A DNA stretch of 64,000 bases from Flammeovirgaceae bacterium SG7u.111 (GCA_034044135.1 CP139021.1:18501-82500); one strand, 5' to 3'; positions 43,730 through 54,178 are shown, numbered from the stretch's first letter. Numbers and translations: made by a program. The notes: generated from the sequence alone by a model not told the origin.

Positions 43730-46700
43730 ATGAGAAATAAGACCGGAATAATTACTTTAACCATTATCATCACGGCACTGAGTTTATTTTACTTATCCTT
43801 TACGTTGGTGTCGAGAGGTATAAATGAGGAGGCTAATGAGTACGCTGCCGACGCAAGTGGTAAGATCAACTACTTTGCGAAGCAAGCATACCTTGATTCA
43901 CTCTGGAACAAGCCTGTGTACAACTTCCTTGGGATGGAGTTTACGTACAAAGATGTAAAAGAGCGTGAGCTGAACTTAGGTCTTGACCTTAGAGGAGGTA
44001 TGCACGTAACTCTTGAAATTTCTCCAGTAGAAATTTTAGTTGCATTGTCTGGCGATAACCCAGATCCTGATTTTAGAGAAGCACTTAAAGTTGCTGAATC
44101 GAAGCAGGCAAGTAGCCAAGCTACTTTCACCGAGTTGTTTTTCCAATCTCTAAGTGAACTAGCTCCAAATAAGTCACTTGCTAGCATTTTTGCAAATAGC
44201 GCTAACAGGGGGCGTATCGACTTTGGTTCTACTGATGAGCAAGTAAGGAAAGTAATTGAAGAAGAAGTAGAAGGTGCAATTGACCGTGCTTTTAACGTAA
44301 TCAGAACTAGGATTGATAAATTTGGTGTTTCGCAACCAGTTATTCAGCGTATCCAAGGAACTGGCCGTATCCAGTTGGAATTACCAGGTGTTGATAACCC
44401 GCAGCGTATCAGAAAACTTTTGCAAGGTGTTGCTAAGTTGGAATTTTTAGAAGTATGGACTCCACAAGAATTCTCTCCTTACCTTACTAGGGTAAATGAT
44501 TACTTGGTGAAAAAGAAAAAAGCTGAGAAAGCTGTTCAGACCGAAAATACTACTGAAGAATTGGTTACAGAGAGTGAAGAAGCTCCTGCAGCTCAAGAGG
44601 AAGAGTCGTTATTCGATTCTGAAGACATAAATGCTGATTCTGCTGCTGCTGATTCCTTATTGCAAGAACTTGCCGAGCCTGAAGTTTCTGACCTTTTCTT
44701 ATTGCTCCGTGCTAGAGATGCCCTGCTATACAGCATGTCAGATACTGGCAAAATCAATAAGATTATCAACGATGAGGCTGTTCAAGCTCTTCTTCCTCCA
44801 GATTTGCAGTTTATGTGGGATGTGAAACCAATAGCTGGTGCTGATAATATCCCTACTGAAAATATTATGCTTTATGCAGTGAGAAAAAGCCGTATAAGCG
44901 GTGCTCCACTTACTGGTGAAGTAATAGTAGATGCAAACCAAAGTTTTGACCAAAGAGGTATGCCTGATGTTTCCATGTCAATGAACATTGAGGGTGCTAA
45001 GAAATGGAAAAAGCTTACAGGGAAAAACGTAAACAAGCAAATTGCTATCGCCCTTGATGGCTATGTGTATTCTGCTCCAAACGTAATCCAAGAGATTGCG
45101 GGCGGTAATTCTTCTATCACTGGTAACTTCACCGTAGAAGAGGCAAAAGATTTGGCTAATGTACTGAAAGCTGGTAAACTTCCTGCTCCTACTCGAATTG
45201 TAGAAGAAGTAGTAGTTGGTCCTTCACTTGGTATGGAAGCTCAAAACCAAGGTATTATTTCAGTAGTAGCAGGTTTGATCGTGGTTGTGTTGTTCATGAT
45301 TGCTTACTACTCAAAAGGTGGTATGGTAGCAAATATCGCACTTGTGATCAATATCTTCTTCATATTGGGTGTATTGGCTCAATTAGGAGCTGCGTTAACT
45401 TTGCCAGGTATTGCTGGTATCGTACTTACCATCGGTATGTCGATTGATGCGAACGTATTGATTTTCGAGAGAATTAGGGAAGAGCTCAAGAAAGATTCGG
45501 AAAACCTAATGGGAGCTATTAACCAAGGTTATGACCGTGCTTTCTGGACTATTTTTGACTCAAACTTAACTACCTTCCTTACGGGTATTTTCTTGTACTC
45601 ATTTGGTTCTGGTCCAGTGAAAGGTTTCGCAGTAACATTGATGATTGGTATTGCTTGTTCATTCTTCTCTGCGGTATTCATCACAAGGGTAATTGTTTCT
45701 TGGATGACCAAAAAAGGAAACCAGAGCAATATTTCTTTCGTGACCCCACTTTCAAAAGCTCTTTTGAGTGCACCTAATTTCAACTTTATGTCCAAGCGTA
45801 AAATCGCTTATGCTTTCTCTACTGGTTTGATCATAATCGGTATTGGTGTAATAGCAACAAGCGGTCTTAATTTAGGTGTCGATTTCCAAGGTGGTCGTTC
45901 GTATGTAATCGAGTTCAAGAAAGATGTAGTTCCTTCTGAAATAGAAGTGGCTATCAAGAAAGGCTTGGAAGGAGCTGATATTGAAGCGAAAACATTTGGT
46001 AGTTCGCAAAAGCTAAAAATTACGACCAACTACTTAGTAGAAAATGAATCTTCTGCAGCAGATAGCTTGGTAATGAATGCTTTGGTAGCAAGTGTTGAAT
46101 CGTTCACTGGCGATACATACGAGCCTGCTGAAGAATTGTTGGCTGAAGGTAAGTTCATTATTCCAAGTACATCTAAAGTGGGTGCTACTATCGCCGATGA
46201 TATAGCCGCTTCATCTTTCAAGGCAGTGTTGTTCTCGCTAATGGCTATTTTCTTCTACATCTGGGTTAGGTTCCGTAACTGGAGGTTTGGCTTGGGTGCG
46301 GTAGTTGCCCTATTCCACGATAGTTTGATCGTCCTTTCAGTTTATTCTATAGCAAACTTGGTGGGTCTTTCTTTGGAAATTGACCAAGTCTTTATAGCGG
46401 CTATGTTGACTGTAATTGGTTATTCGATTAACGATACCGTGGTGGTATTTGACCGTGTAAGGGAATACATCAACTTAGGAATTGGTCACTCATACATTGA
46501 GACGCTCAATGAGTCGGTGAACAGTACGTTGAGCCGTACCTTGATTACCTCAGTAACAACGTTGATCGTAATCTTGATCTTGTTGTTCTTTGGTGGCGAG
46601 GTGTTGAGAGGTTTCTCTTTCGCCCTAATGGTAGGTATCTTGATCGGTACTTACTCGTCAATTTTCGTTGCAACTCCAATAGTTTACGATACCCGTCACC

Positions 46701-46741
46701 TATTGGAAAACAAAGAGGATAAAGAGAAAGAAAATGCTTAG
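43730..46741 (+). CDS. secDF: Protein translocase SecDF fusion
   Basis: SecDF uses the proton gradient to pull proteins through SecYEG on the periplasmic side. This 1003-residue protein joins SecD and SecF. The N-terminal helix (IITLTIIITALSLFYLSFTL) is followed by the P1 domain with LNLGLDLRGGMHVTLEISP and ALDGYVYSAPNVI. A Glu-rich insertion is visible near residues 263-310. SecD helices begin at GIISVVAGLIVVVLFMIAYY with GIVLTIGMSIDANVLIFERI, and SecF begins near residue 700 with GLNLGVDFQGGRSYVIEFKK and ends with AMLTVIGYSINDTVVVFDRV. The conserved Asp/Arg residues for proton coupling are in these two motifs. Fusion is standard in Bacteroidota. A terminator follows. Confidence 0.97.
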   Translation: MRNKTGIITLTIIITALSLFYLSFTLVSRGINEEANEYAADASGKINYFAKQAYLDSLWNKPVYNFLGMEFTYKDVKERELNLGLDLRGGMHVTLEISPVEILVALSGDNPDPDFREALKVAESKQASSQATFTELFFQSLSELAPNKSLASIFANSANRGRIDFGSTDEQVRKVIEEEVEGAIDRAFNVIRTRIDKFGVSQPVIQRIQGTGRIQLELPGVDNPQRIRKLLQGVAKLEFLEVWTPQEFSPYLTRVNDYLVKKKKAEKAVQTENTTEELVTESEEAPAAQEEESLFDSEDINADSAAADSLLQELAEPEVSDLFLLLRARDALLYSMSDTGKINKIINDEAVQALLPPDLQFMWDVKPIAGADNIPTENIMLYAVRKSRISGAPLTGEVIVDANQSFDQRGMPDVSMSMNIEGAKKWKKLTGKNVNKQIAIALDGYVYSAPNVIQEIAGGNSSITGNFTVEEAKDLANVLKAGKLPAPTRIVEEVVVGPSLGMEAQNQGIISVVAGLIVVVLFMIAYYSKGGMVANIALVINIFFILGVLAQLGAALTLPGIAGIVLTIGMSIDANVLIFERIREELKKDSENLMGAINQGYDRAFWTIFDSNLTTFLTGIFLYSFGSGPVKGFAVTLMIGIACSFFSAVFITRVIVSWMTKKGNQSNISFVTPLSKALLSAPNFNFMSKRKIAYAFSTGLIIIGIGVIATSGLNLGVDFQGGRSYVIEFKKDVVPSEIEVAIKKGLEGADIEAKTFGSSQKLKITTNYLVENESSAADSLVMNALVASVESFTGDTYEPAEELLAEGKFIIPSTSKVGATIADDIAASSFKAVLFSLMAIFFYIWVRFRNWRFGLGAVVALFHDSLIVLSVYSIANLVGLSLEIDQVFIAAMLTVIGYSINDTVVVFDRVREYINLGIGHSYIETLNESVNSTLSRTLITSVTTLIVILILLFFGGEVLRGFSFALMVGILIGTYSSIFVATPIVYDTRHLLENKEDKEKENA

Positions 46742-46770
46742 GTTTTAAATAAAGTATTCATCATATTGAG

Positions 46771-46803
46771 AAGGTGCTCCTGTAAAGGGAGCACCTTTTT
46801 TTG
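46771..46803 (+). terminator. Terminator after secDF
   Basis: AAGGTGCTCC (46771-46780) pairs with GGGAGCACCTT (from 46787) around a six-base loop, followed by a run of seven T. It begins 30 bases after the stop. Confidence 0.9.
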
Positions 46804-46963
46804 TGGGGTAAAACAAACAGTTTTTGAAATATGTGGGGGTGTAAAAACAAATTCTTACTTTAGGGGTAAATTCGCATGTTTTCCTCAAACAATTAGCGAG
46901 TTTGTAATATTATATAAGTGAAAAACAGTTTAATCATTTTTTCAACATTAAAACCTTAAAAAA

Positions 46964-47569
46964 ATGGCTTTCGAATTACCAAGTTTACCTTATGCTTACG
47001 ATGCGTTGGAAGGAAATTTTGATGCGCGTACAATGGAAATACACCACTCAAAGCACCATGCTGGATATGTAGCTAAGCTGAATGCAGCGGTAGAAGGTAC
47101 TGAACTTGCTGGTAAGTCTCTTGAAGAATTAATGGCAGAAGCTGGCAAGCTCGGCAATGCTGTAAGAAATAACGGTGGTGGTCACTATAACCACTCTTTG
47201 TTCTGGACTATCCTTTCAGGAAATGGCGGAGGAGCTCCTTCTGGCGATTTGGCTGCGGCTATTGACAGTGCTTTTGGCTCTTTAGATAAATTGAAAGAAG
47301 AATTTAACGCTGCTGCTGCTACACGCTTTGGCTCAGGGTGGGCTTGGTTGGTAGTAACTGCTGACGGCCTTAAAGTAACTTCTTCTCCCAATCAAGATAA
47401 CCCTTTGATGGATGTTGCCGATGTAAAAGGAACTCCAATCTTGGGCTTGGACGTATGGGAACACGCTTACTACTTGAAGTACCAAAACAGAAGGCCTGAC
47501 TATATTTCAGCTTTCTGGAATGTAGTGAACTGGGATGCAGTAGCTGAAAAATTTGCAGCAGCTAAGTAA
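46964..47569 (+). CDS. sodA: Superoxide dismutase (Fe/Mn family, Mn-type signature)
   Basis: The enzyme converts superoxide to oxygen and hydrogen peroxide. Metal ligands are in [12 protein letters not shown] (His), [11 protein letters not shown] (His) and [20 protein letters not shown] (Asp and His). The glycines before HYNHSLFW and the Gln in [12 protein letters not shown] are the arrangement of manganese enzymes, though cambialistic members exist. No signal peptide is present, so it is cytoplasmic. Its 201 residues are standard. The gene stands alone between two terminators. Confidence 0.95.
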   Translation: MAFELPSLPYAYDALEGNFDARTMEIHHSKHHAGYVAKLNAAVEGTELAGKSLEELMAEAGKLGNAVRNNGGGHYNHSLFWTILSGNGGGAPSGDLAAAIDSAFGSLDKLKEEFNAAAATRFGSGWAWLVVTADGLKVTSSPNQDNPLMDVADVKGTPILGLDVWEHAYYLKYQNRRPDYISAFWNVVNWDAVAEKFAAAK

Positions 47570-47592
47570 GCTTAAAAAAAAAATTACAGTGT

Positions 47593-47627
47593 AAAAAAAG
47601 GGGTCTCCTATCAGGAAACCCTTTTTT
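47593..47627 (+). terminator. Terminator after the superoxide dismutase gene
   Basis: AAAAAAGGGGTCTCC pairs imperfectly with GGAAACCCTTTTTT around a five-base loop. It starts 24 bases after the stop. The rest of the 233-base gap shows nothing. Confidence 0.75.
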
Positions 47628-47802
47628 CATGATTACCACTATAAAACCTGTTGCTTCAGGTTGTCTTAAATCAATTAACAGTACTCAGTTGCTTAATCTT
47701 TTGTGTCAAAAGTGCTTGCTAAAGGGTTAAGCCCCAATCAAAAAGGAGTGAAGGGGAAGAATTAGCGTTAAAGGGGAATTGGGATAGGTAGAAAATGGGA
47801 TA

Positions 47803-48564
47803 TTAGCGGTTCAGCCATTTTTTGAAATCGCCTGACCTGTCCACGCTGACGATTGCTTCTAGCTTGGAAGGAAGGGGCGGTGTCAATTCTAATTTCACCC
47901 TGCTTTTGGAATAAGCAACCATCTCGTTAATTGCAGAAAAATTGACAATGAACTTTCTGTTTATCCTAAAAAATCGGGTGGGATTTGTTACTTCTTCGAG
48001 TTTGGTAAGGGTAGAGTCCAAAATGTATTTTTTCCCATCTTTAGAAAAGAGAAATAGGTGCTTTCCATCCCCCATAAAATAGGCTACTTCTTCTACAGGA
48101 ATAGACAGGATAGCTTCCCCACTGGTGACCATGAACCTTTTTTGGTAAATGGGTCCTTGTTGGTCTACGGATTTTAGAATTGCCCCTAAGCTCTCATTTT
48201 TTATCGTGCTTTTGGCCTCGTCAAATTTAGCCAGTGCTGTTGCTAGTTCGCTCGTGCCGAAAGGCTTCAACAGGTAGTCAATACTGTTTACTTTAAAAGC
48301 TTTTATAGCGTACTCATCATAAGCAGTAGTGAAGATGATGGGAGTATTTATTTTAACTTGTTCAAAAATTTGGAAACTGTTTCCATCGGTGAGATGGATA
48401 TCCATGAATATAAGGTCGGCTTCATTTTTTTGGAACCATGCTATGGCTTCGTCTATAGAACGAATTATCGCTACAATTTTGATATCAGGGCGTAAGGCAA
48501 TGAGCATCGATTTTAGCTCTTCGGTCGCAAGTTGCTCGTCCTCAATTATCAACACGTTAAGCAT
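47803..48564 (-). CDS. LytTR-type response regulator
   Basis: This 253-residue regulator has a receiver domain (VLIIEDEQLATEELKSML at the start, phospho-acceptor in ADLIFMDIHLTDG, Thr/Ser in PIIFTTAYDEYAIKAFKVNS, Lys in DYLLKPFG) and a C-terminal LytTR DNA-binding domain (VEEVAYFMGDGKHLFLFSKD and TRFFRINRKFIVNFSAINEM). Such regulators usually lie next to a histidine kinase of the LytS/YehU type; none is visible here, so it is an orphan in this window. Target genes are unknown. Confidence 0.93.
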   Translation of the reverse strand: MLNVLIIEDEQLATEELKSMLIALRPDIKIVAIIRSIDEAIAWFQKNEADLIFMDIHLTDGNSFQIFEQVKINTPIIFTTAYDEYAIKAFKVNSIDYLLKPFGTSELATALAKFDEAKSTIKNESLGAILKSVDQQGPIYQKRFMVTSGEAILSIPVEEVAYFMGDGKHLFLFSKDGKKYILDSTLTKLEEVTNPTRFFRINRKFIVNFSAINEMVAYSKSRVKLELTPPLPSKLEAIVSVDRSGDFKKWLNR

Positions 48565-48659
48565 GGTTCAATTCTTTGTTATTGCTTTGAGAAAGGGGAT
48601 AGGGCAAATGTAGTAGATATTTGCAAACAGGAACCTAGTTTTATAGTTACTATCTGATT

Positions 48660-48700
48660 TTTCTATACCTGAAAGATCAACTGACTTTTAAGTATAGAAA
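48660..48700. repeat. Inverted repeat between the LytTR regulator and DUF3124 genes
   Basis: TTTCTATAC (48660-48668) and GTATAGAAA (48692-48700) are perfect nine-base arms whose centres lie 32 bases apart, three helical turns. They lie in the shared upstream region of two divergent genes. The sequence does not match the usual LytTR direct-repeat motif. Confidence 0.45.
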
Positions 48701-48748
48701 CAGATTTTTTATACTTTCGTGAAAGTAAACTCCCTAGCCAATTATTAT

Positions 48749-49288
48749 ATGAAACAATTCCTGTTATTATCGCTCTTCCTGCTAAGTATTATGGTGGCAT
48801 GTGAAAAAGCTAAGGTGGCTAAACCTGTAGCCGATGCACCTGATTTATCCCCTACACCTCATCCGGCAACTTTGCCCGACACTGGTGTGGTGCGTTCAAA
48901 GGCTCAGCTAGTATATGCGCCAGTTTATTCCAACCTACGCAGCATGGAAGATGCTGGCGATTATCTAGTAAGTGCCAACCTTTCCATCCGGAATACTTCC
49001 ATAGAGAAGGCCATTAAGATTCATTTTGTTGATTATTACAACTACAAAGGCAAGCTGATTCGAAACTATTTGAAAGAGCCTTTGGAGATAAATCCTTTGG
49101 GTTCTATCAACTATTTTGTGAAACTGAGCGATAGAGAAGGAGGGGTAGGTGCGAAGTTTTTGATAGAATGGAGCTGTACTGAGCCTGTTACCATGCCCGT
49201 GATAGAAACGGTGATGATGGAGTCGAGCGGGAATAGGGGGTTTGCCTTCAAATCGAGGGCGGTAGTTCTCAGGGATGTGAGGGAATAA
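48749..49288 (+). CDS. DUF3124 lipoprotein
   Basis: The family has no known function. I start at ATG 48749; the frame extends upstream to a GTG but the signal peptide begins here (MKQFLLLSLFLLSIMVAC), with Cys18 as the lipid site. Residues 50-179 match DUF3124: QLVYAPVYSNLRSMEDAGDY, then LVSANLSIRNTSIEKAIKIH with VDYYNYKGKLIRNYLKEPLE and GGVGAKFLIEWSCTEPVTMP, an immunoglobulin-like beta sandwich. The length is 179 residues. It is divergent from the LytTR regulator, which could control it. Confidence 0.8.
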   Translation: MKQFLLLSLFLLSIMVACEKAKVAKPVADAPDLSPTPHPATLPDTGVVRSKAQLVYAPVYSNLRSMEDAGDYLVSANLSIRNTSIEKAIKIHFVDYYNYKGKLIRNYLKEPLEINPLGSINYFVKLSDREGGVGAKFLIEWSCTEPVTMPVIETVMMESSGNRGFAFKSRAVVLRDVRE

Positions 49289-49447
49289 GCTTGATAAAAC
49301 TTGCTCTTTTTATTAGCTATTGTTTGTTTTGTGAGCAAAAATACGATATTTGAAAGGTTTGGATGTAGGCAGTTTGGAGGAAAGAAGGTGAAAGTGCTCG
49401 CATCCAATATTTACTTATTTCAACAATACTTTAAGCACATATAATAT

Positions 49448-51349
49448 ATGGCAGATCATAGTTACAACGAAGATAGTATCAAGTCCTTAGAACCCCATGA
49501 GCATATTAGGCTGCGCCCTGGTATGTATATAGGTAAGCTTGGGGATGGCTCTGCACCAGATGATGGTATTTATGTTTTGGTGAAAGAGGTGGTGGACAAC
49601 TCTATTGATGAGTTTATGATGGGATTTGGTAAGCAAATCCAAGTAAAGGTAACTGACAATAGTGTAGAAATTCGTGATTATGGACGAGGTATTCCTTTGG
49701 GGAAGGTGATCGACTGTGTGTCGAAAATAAATACAGGTGCAAAATACGATTCACAAGCTTTCCAAAAATCTGTAGGGCTGAACGGTGTGGGTACGAAGGC
49801 GGTAAATGCACTTTCAGAGTACTTTAAGGTGATTTCGGTACGAGATGGGAAAATGAAGGAGGCGGAGTTTGAGAAAGGGAAACTCACCGTGGACCATAAA
49901 GAAGCAAAATCAGGCGAGAAGAATGGTACGTATATCTATTTCAAGCCCGATCCTACTATTTTTAAGCATTATAGGTTTATCCCTGAGTTTTTGGAAAACT
50001 TGATGTGGAATTATGTGTTCCTAAACTCAGGGCTAACCATCGATTATAATGGGAAGAAGTATTTCTCTAACCGCGGTCTTTGGGATTTGCTAGAAAGAAA
50101 AACGGATGTGGATAACTTGCGTTACCCAATCATCCATATGAGAGGGACGGATATAGAAATTGCCATGACCCACTCCAATCAATACGGAGAGGAGTATTAT
50201 TCTTTTGTAAACGGCCAGTATACTACCCAAGGTGGAACTCACTTGGCTGCCTTTCGTGAGGCAGTGGTGAAAACGCTTCGCGACCATTACAATAAGAACT
50301 TCGATGCAACAGACATCCGAGCATCCATAGTTGCAGCGGTAAGCGTGAAGGTGCAAGAGCCGGTTTTTGAATCTCAAACAAAGACTAAACTTGGCTCTAC
50401 CCATATGGGTCCTGATGCTCCGACCGTGAGAACATTTGTGCTGGATTTTATACGTAAAGAGCTTGATGATTTCTTGCATAAAAACCCTGAGACGACACAA
50501 GCCTTGCTTAAGAGAATTTTGCAGTCGGAACGTGAGCGCAAGGAAATAGCAGGAGTGAAAAAGCTTGCGAATGAGCGGGCAAAAAAGGCAAACCTTCACA
50601 ATAAGAAACTGAGGGACTGCAAAGTGCATTTCAATGATAAAAAAGGGGATGATGAAAGAAAGTTAAAAACAACCTTGTTCATTACCGAGGGAGATTCGGC
50701 AAGTGGAAGCATTACCAAGTCGAGAGATGTGCATACGCAAGCGGTGTTTAGCTTGAGAGGTAAGCCGCTCAACTGCTTTTCCCTTACCAAAAAAGTGGTG
50801 TACGAAAACGAAGAATTTAACTTGCTGCAGCATGCCTTGGACATAGAAGACGGGCTAGATACTCTTCGTTACAACCAAGTGGTGATAGCTACTGATGCCG
50901 ATGTGGATGGCATGCATATTCGTTTGTTGTTACTAACGTTCTTCTTACAATTCTTCCCAGAGCTAGTAAGAGCCGGGCATGTGTATATTTTGGAAACGCC
51001 TTTATTTAGGGTAAGAAATAAGAAAAAGACAATCTATTGTTATTCGGAAGAGGAAAAGCAACGTGCGATGAACGAATTGGGTAGCAAGCCAGAGATCACC
51101 CGATTCAAGGGGCTTGGTGAGATTTCACCAGAAGAGTTTGGCGAGTTCATTGGGGAAGATATCCGATTGGATCCACTCATCTTGAGTAAGGAAACATCTA
51201 TAAAATCGCTTCTTTCTTATTACATGGGTAAAAATACCCCCGATAGGCAAAACTTTATTATTGATAACCTGAGGGTAGAGAAGGATTTGGTTGAGGACGA
51301 AAAAGTTGCTGAAATAGTAGAAGAAGGAAAGGAGGCAAAAGTAGCTTAA
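49448..51349 (+). CDS. parE: DNA topoisomerase IV subunit B
   Basis: ParE is the ATPase half of the enzyme that separates linked daughter chromosomes. Motifs in order are [27 protein letters not shown] (ATP Asn), [21 protein letters not shown], the TOPRIM acid in [11 protein letters not shown] and the metal Asp pair in [11 protein letters not shown], and the C-terminal [18 protein letters not shown]. The length of 633 residues and lack of the long gyrase insert favour ParE over GyrB. parC is not adjacent: the next gene on this side is on the other strand. Confidence 0.9.
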   Translation: MADHSYNEDSIKSLEPHEHIRLRPGMYIGKLGDGSAPDDGIYVLVKEVVDNSIDEFMMGFGKQIQVKVTDNSVEIRDYGRGIPLGKVIDCVSKINTGAKYDSQAFQKSVGLNGVGTKAVNALSEYFKVISVRDGKMKEAEFEKGKLTVDHKEAKSGEKNGTYIYFKPDPTIFKHYRFIPEFLENLMWNYVFLNSGLTIDYNGKKYFSNRGLWDLLERKTDVDNLRYPIIHMRGTDIEIAMTHSNQYGEEYYSFVNGQYTTQGGTHLAAFREAVVKTLRDHYNKNFDATDIRASIVAAVSVKVQEPVFESQTKTKLGSTHMGPDAPTVRTFVLDFIRKELDDFLHKNPETTQALLKRILQSERERKEIAGVKKLANERAKKANLHNKKLRDCKVHFNDKKGDDERKLKTTLFITEGDSASGSITKSRDVHTQAVFSLRGKPLNCFSLTKKVVYENEEFNLLQHALDIEDGLDTLRYNQVVIATDADVDGMHIRLLLLTFFLQFFPELVRAGHVYILETPLFRVRNKKKTIYCYSEEEKQRAMNELGSKPEITRFKGLGEISPEEFGEFIGEDIRLDPLILSKETSIKSLLSYYMGKNTPDRQNFIIDNLRVEKDLVEDEKVAEIVEEGKEAKVA

Positions 51350-51386
51350 TGATAGAGAAAAAGTTTACTGATTTTGATAGCCAAGG

Positions 51387-52772
51387 TTATGCAAGTTCTT
51401 TGTGTTGCCTTGGCTTTTTTCTGAATATATTAAAAAATGCTAAGACTAGTATTTTGATGTCAAGTAATAAGCTCCAGTTTTCTATATACTTCACATCGTA
51501 TTCTATCTTTCTCTTCAACACCTCCATCTGATCCATGTCTTCGTTAAAAATCTTTACTTGTGCATATCCTGTCAACCCTGGAGTGGCATACTGTCTTATG
51601 TTATAATCGTCTAGCAATGTTGAATATAGCTCAAGGTGCTTCACCATATTTGCCCTAGGCCCTACTGCGGACATATTTCCAAACAGCACATTAAAAAATA
51701 GCGGTAGCTCATCTAGGCCTGTTCTCCTCAAAATACTTCCAACCTTAGTAGTTTCTACTCCAGCGCCTTTGGGCAGTACTTTCACTGTCCTAAATTTATA
51801 GCATTCAAAAAGTTGGTTTTTACGTCCGGGTCGTAACTGTTTTAGGAAGATGGATCCTTTGGAAGTGCTTATGATAAGCAAGCCAATGATAGGGAAAAGC
51901 CAAGGGAAAATTAGGGTGATAAACGTAATGGAGAATATAATATCAAAGCCCCTTTTGATGATTTGATTGAAGGTAAGTGATAGTGGGATTTTCCGAATGG
52001 TCATGATTGGGATATTTCCATAGAAGGTAAAGTCCACCTCTTTTTGCCCTATTAAATTGAAGTTGGGTACTATCTTGAAATAAATGCCATTTTCTTCTGC
52101 GAACCGGGAAATGCTAGAAATAAGCATTTTGTCGGAGGTCGGGAGGGTGTAATAAATCTCGTCTATGTTGTTTTCGGTGCAATAACTCTTGAGGCGGTTA
52201 AGGTCACCCATTATCAGAGAAGGGTCAACCACAGAGCTTTCTATGTCATCGAAAAACCCCATGAATTTGTAGCCAAAATACTTGTATTGAGTAAAATATT
52301 CAGAAAGGGCTTTGCCTGCTTCTTCTGCACCAACTATGACAACTTTCCTATTTTTCAACCCGAAATTTCCATATTTCCGGGTGATGTGGACAAAAACCAG
52401 CCGAAGGCCGGTGATGAGAGCTACTGAGGAAATGTACGTGTAGGTAAGAAATAGCCTTGAATAAATATAACCTTTGAAGCTTACGATGAAGCCTAGAACT
52501 AAGAAGGCATGTACAAAAAATGTATTAAAAAGATTGACTGATAGAGATTTGACATCGTCGTACTTTTCTATCCTATCAATTTTATTGAACTGTGCAGAAA
52601 ACAACCAAGCCATGTTAAAAACAACTAAAAGCCCTACATAATGGTCGGAAAAGCTTGGCTCTTTGCTTACATGAACAAAATACGCAATTCTAAATACTGA
52701 GTTGATGATCAGCAAATCGACTATTGCAAGAATGAAAAAAGGTAAGTTAGATGACTGTATTTTTTTATTCAT
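51387..52772 (-). CDS. Polyprenyl-phosphate sugar phosphotransferase (exopolysaccharide initiation)
   Basis: This inner-membrane enzyme moves a sugar-1-phosphate from a nucleotide sugar to undecaprenyl phosphate, the first step of exopolysaccharide repeat synthesis. Four or five N-terminal helices (residues 10-125) are followed by a Rossmann CoA-binding-like domain (RKVVIVGAEEAGKALSEYFT) and the catalytic C-terminal domain: RGFDIIFSITFITLIFPWLF, FYKF-like ECYKFRTV, LRRTGLDELPLFFNVLFGNM with SAVGPRANM, and YATPGLTGYAQVK. Its 461 residues match the WcaJ/WbaP-related family. It is divergent from wza, on the edge of the exopolysaccharide locus. Confidence 0.92.
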   Translation of the reverse strand: MNKKIQSSNLPFFILAIVDLLIINSVFRIAYFVHVSKEPSFSDHYVGLLVVFNMAWLFSAQFNKIDRIEKYDDVKSLSVNLFNTFFVHAFLVLGFIVSFKGYIYSRLFLTYTYISSVALITGLRLVFVHITRKYGNFGLKNRKVVIVGAEEAGKALSEYFTQYKYFGYKFMGFFDDIESSVVDPSLIMGDLNRLKSYCTENNIDEIYYTLPTSDKMLISSISRFAEENGIYFKIVPNFNLIGQKEVDFTFYGNIPIMTIRKIPLSLTFNQIIKRGFDIIFSITFITLIFPWLFPIIGLLIISTSKGSIFLKQLRPGRKNQLFECYKFRTVKVLPKGAGVETTKVGSILRRTGLDELPLFFNVLFGNMSAVGPRANMVKHLELYSTLLDDYNIRQYATPGLTGYAQVKIFNEDMDQMEVLKRKIEYDVKYIENWSLLLDIKILVLAFFNIFRKKPRQHKELA

Positions 52773-53300
52773 GCTAATGAGTTGGTAGTGGAGCTTTGTT
52801 GTTTTGTATTTTCAAAATTGGAGTTTTTGCACTTGTTCTTTTTTTGACGCTAGGGTGTGTCTAATAAAAATAAGCTTGCTAAAATAGGTAGATTTAGGGA
52901 ATATGTCAATCTATCTTGGGCTTGAACTAGCTTTAACAAAATTAGAATGGTGGATTGTTCTACTCTTCCGTTTACATTCGTTCATCCTTAGGGTATCAAG
53001 CAGCAAGACATCTAAGAAAAGAAAAAATATTGCTTTTGAGGGTTGGTTTTGGAAATATTTTGATGTTAAATATTTCTCCATAAATATTACTTAAAGTCTT
53101 AATACATTATCTTTGTACTTTACATTTTTGGTTACATACTATCTACTAAAGTTGCCTAAGTCAAATTGTTAGCAACTATTACTAACTCACTTTTTATAGA
53201 AACAGACTAATTTGACTACAGTAGAAACCTTAATTTTTCTACGTAAAAATTCAAACAAGCATGTTTCAACTCTAGCTTAAAAGAACTTAATTATTTACTT
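52773..53300. other. 528-base divergent intergenic region of the exopolysaccharide locus
   Basis: The gap separates the sugar transferase gene from wza. On the plus strand TATCTTTG at 53108-53115 is a full TAnnTTTG box, although no clear -33 TTTG precedes it; it would give a leader of about 180 bases for wza. A 63-codon frame at 52903-53094 has no protein-like features and is probably chance. No hairpin or tRNA is seen. Confidence 0.45.
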
Positions 53301-53975
53301 ATGTTGAAATTCACGTATCTATTGTTTTTGGCTGCTCTGGTCACGTCATGTGTTGTAACCGAAAAGACCGCGTATGTTGACAGTCCCGAAATAACCACAC
53401 AAGCCCCTGTAACTTTTAGAAACAAAAGACCAACCTATAAACTTCAAATAGATGATATTTTATCTATTGAGGTGAAAAGTGGAGACTCGAAAGTTGTGGA
53501 GTCTTTTAAAACAGGAGGTGGGGGAGCTGATGATTTAGTGTCCCTTTACCTAGCTGGCTATCCTATTGATTCGCAAGGTTACATTACTCTTCCACTTGTA
53601 GGTAAACTTTTGGTATTAGATAAAACGGTAGAAGAAGCCCAAGGAATAGTCCAGGCTGCAATTGATGGCTATCTCCGTGATGCTACGGTGATGGTCAAAA
53701 TGGTGAACTTTAAGGTGACCGTTTTAGGGAATGTGAACTCTCCTGGGACATTTTACATTTATGGAAACTATACAAATATCTTTGAGGTGCTAGGTATGGC
53801 AGGTGATATTACGCTTGGAGGAGATAAGAAAAGGGTTAAACTAATCCGTAAAAATTCAAAAGGTACTCAGGCTATTTTGTTAGATCTTACTAACCCTAAC
53901 ATAATGCGTTCAGAATATTATTTCCTTTTACCTGGAGATATTCTTTACGTAGAACACCCACAGCCTAGTAAATAA
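53301..53975 (+). CDS. wza: Wza-like polysaccharide export lipoprotein
   Basis: Wza forms the outer-membrane channel through which exopolysaccharide leaves the cell. The N-terminal lipoprotein signal ends LVTSCVVTEK. The Poly_export domain is YKLQIDDILSIEVKSGDSKV, and IDSQGYITLPLVGKLLVLDK leads to an SLBB domain (VTVLGNVNSPGTFYIYGNYT then NIFEVLGMAGDITLGGDKKR). At 224 residues it is short, with one SLBB repeat and no C-terminal membrane helix as in E. coli Wza; this is usual in Bacteroidota. The tyrosine kinase gene follows after 203 bases that contain a long hairpin. Confidence 0.9.
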   Translation: MLKFTYLLFLAALVTSCVVTEKTAYVDSPEITTQAPVTFRNKRPTYKLQIDDILSIEVKSGDSKVVESFKTGGGGADDLVSLYLAGYPIDSQGYITLPLVGKLLVLDKTVEEAQGIVQAAIDGYLRDATVMVKMVNFKVTVLGNVNSPGTFYIYGNYTNIFEVLGMAGDITLGGDKKRVKLIRKNSKGTQAILLDLTNPNIMRSEYYFLLPGDILYVEHPQPSK

Positions 53976-54042
53976 ATGCTGTTTACTTACATTTAATGCA
54001 TAGAATTTATTTTTTGAGTAACTTACATTTACGAAAATAGGC

Positions 54043-54079
54043 GGTATAAGAAGCTGATGCTAGAATTGCTTCTTATACC
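54043..54079 (+). repeat. Perfect 12-base hairpin between wza and wzc
   Basis: GGTATAAGAAGC (54043-54054) and GCTTCTTATACC (54068-54079) form a perfect stem with a 13-base loop. No T-run follows, so it may be an RNA processing or stability element and not a simple terminator. It lies about 67 bases after wza and 99 before wzc. Confidence 0.7.
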
Positions 54080-54178
54080 TCTCTTCTTCTAATTTAAGCC
54101 AATTTCATCACCTTAAGGTAGGGTGGTTGCTGTGAAAGCTCTGACAATTTATTTCAAATAAGGATAAGGTTGTATCGT

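Noticed and set aside
43730..46741. SecD and SecF fused in one protein
   Set aside because: The fusion is common in Bacteroidota and some Firmicutes, so it is not unusual here.
52903..53094. 63-codon frame in the gap before wza
   Set aside because: It has no signal peptide, no clear helix pattern and low-complexity basic residues; chance frame in AT-rich DNA is more likely.
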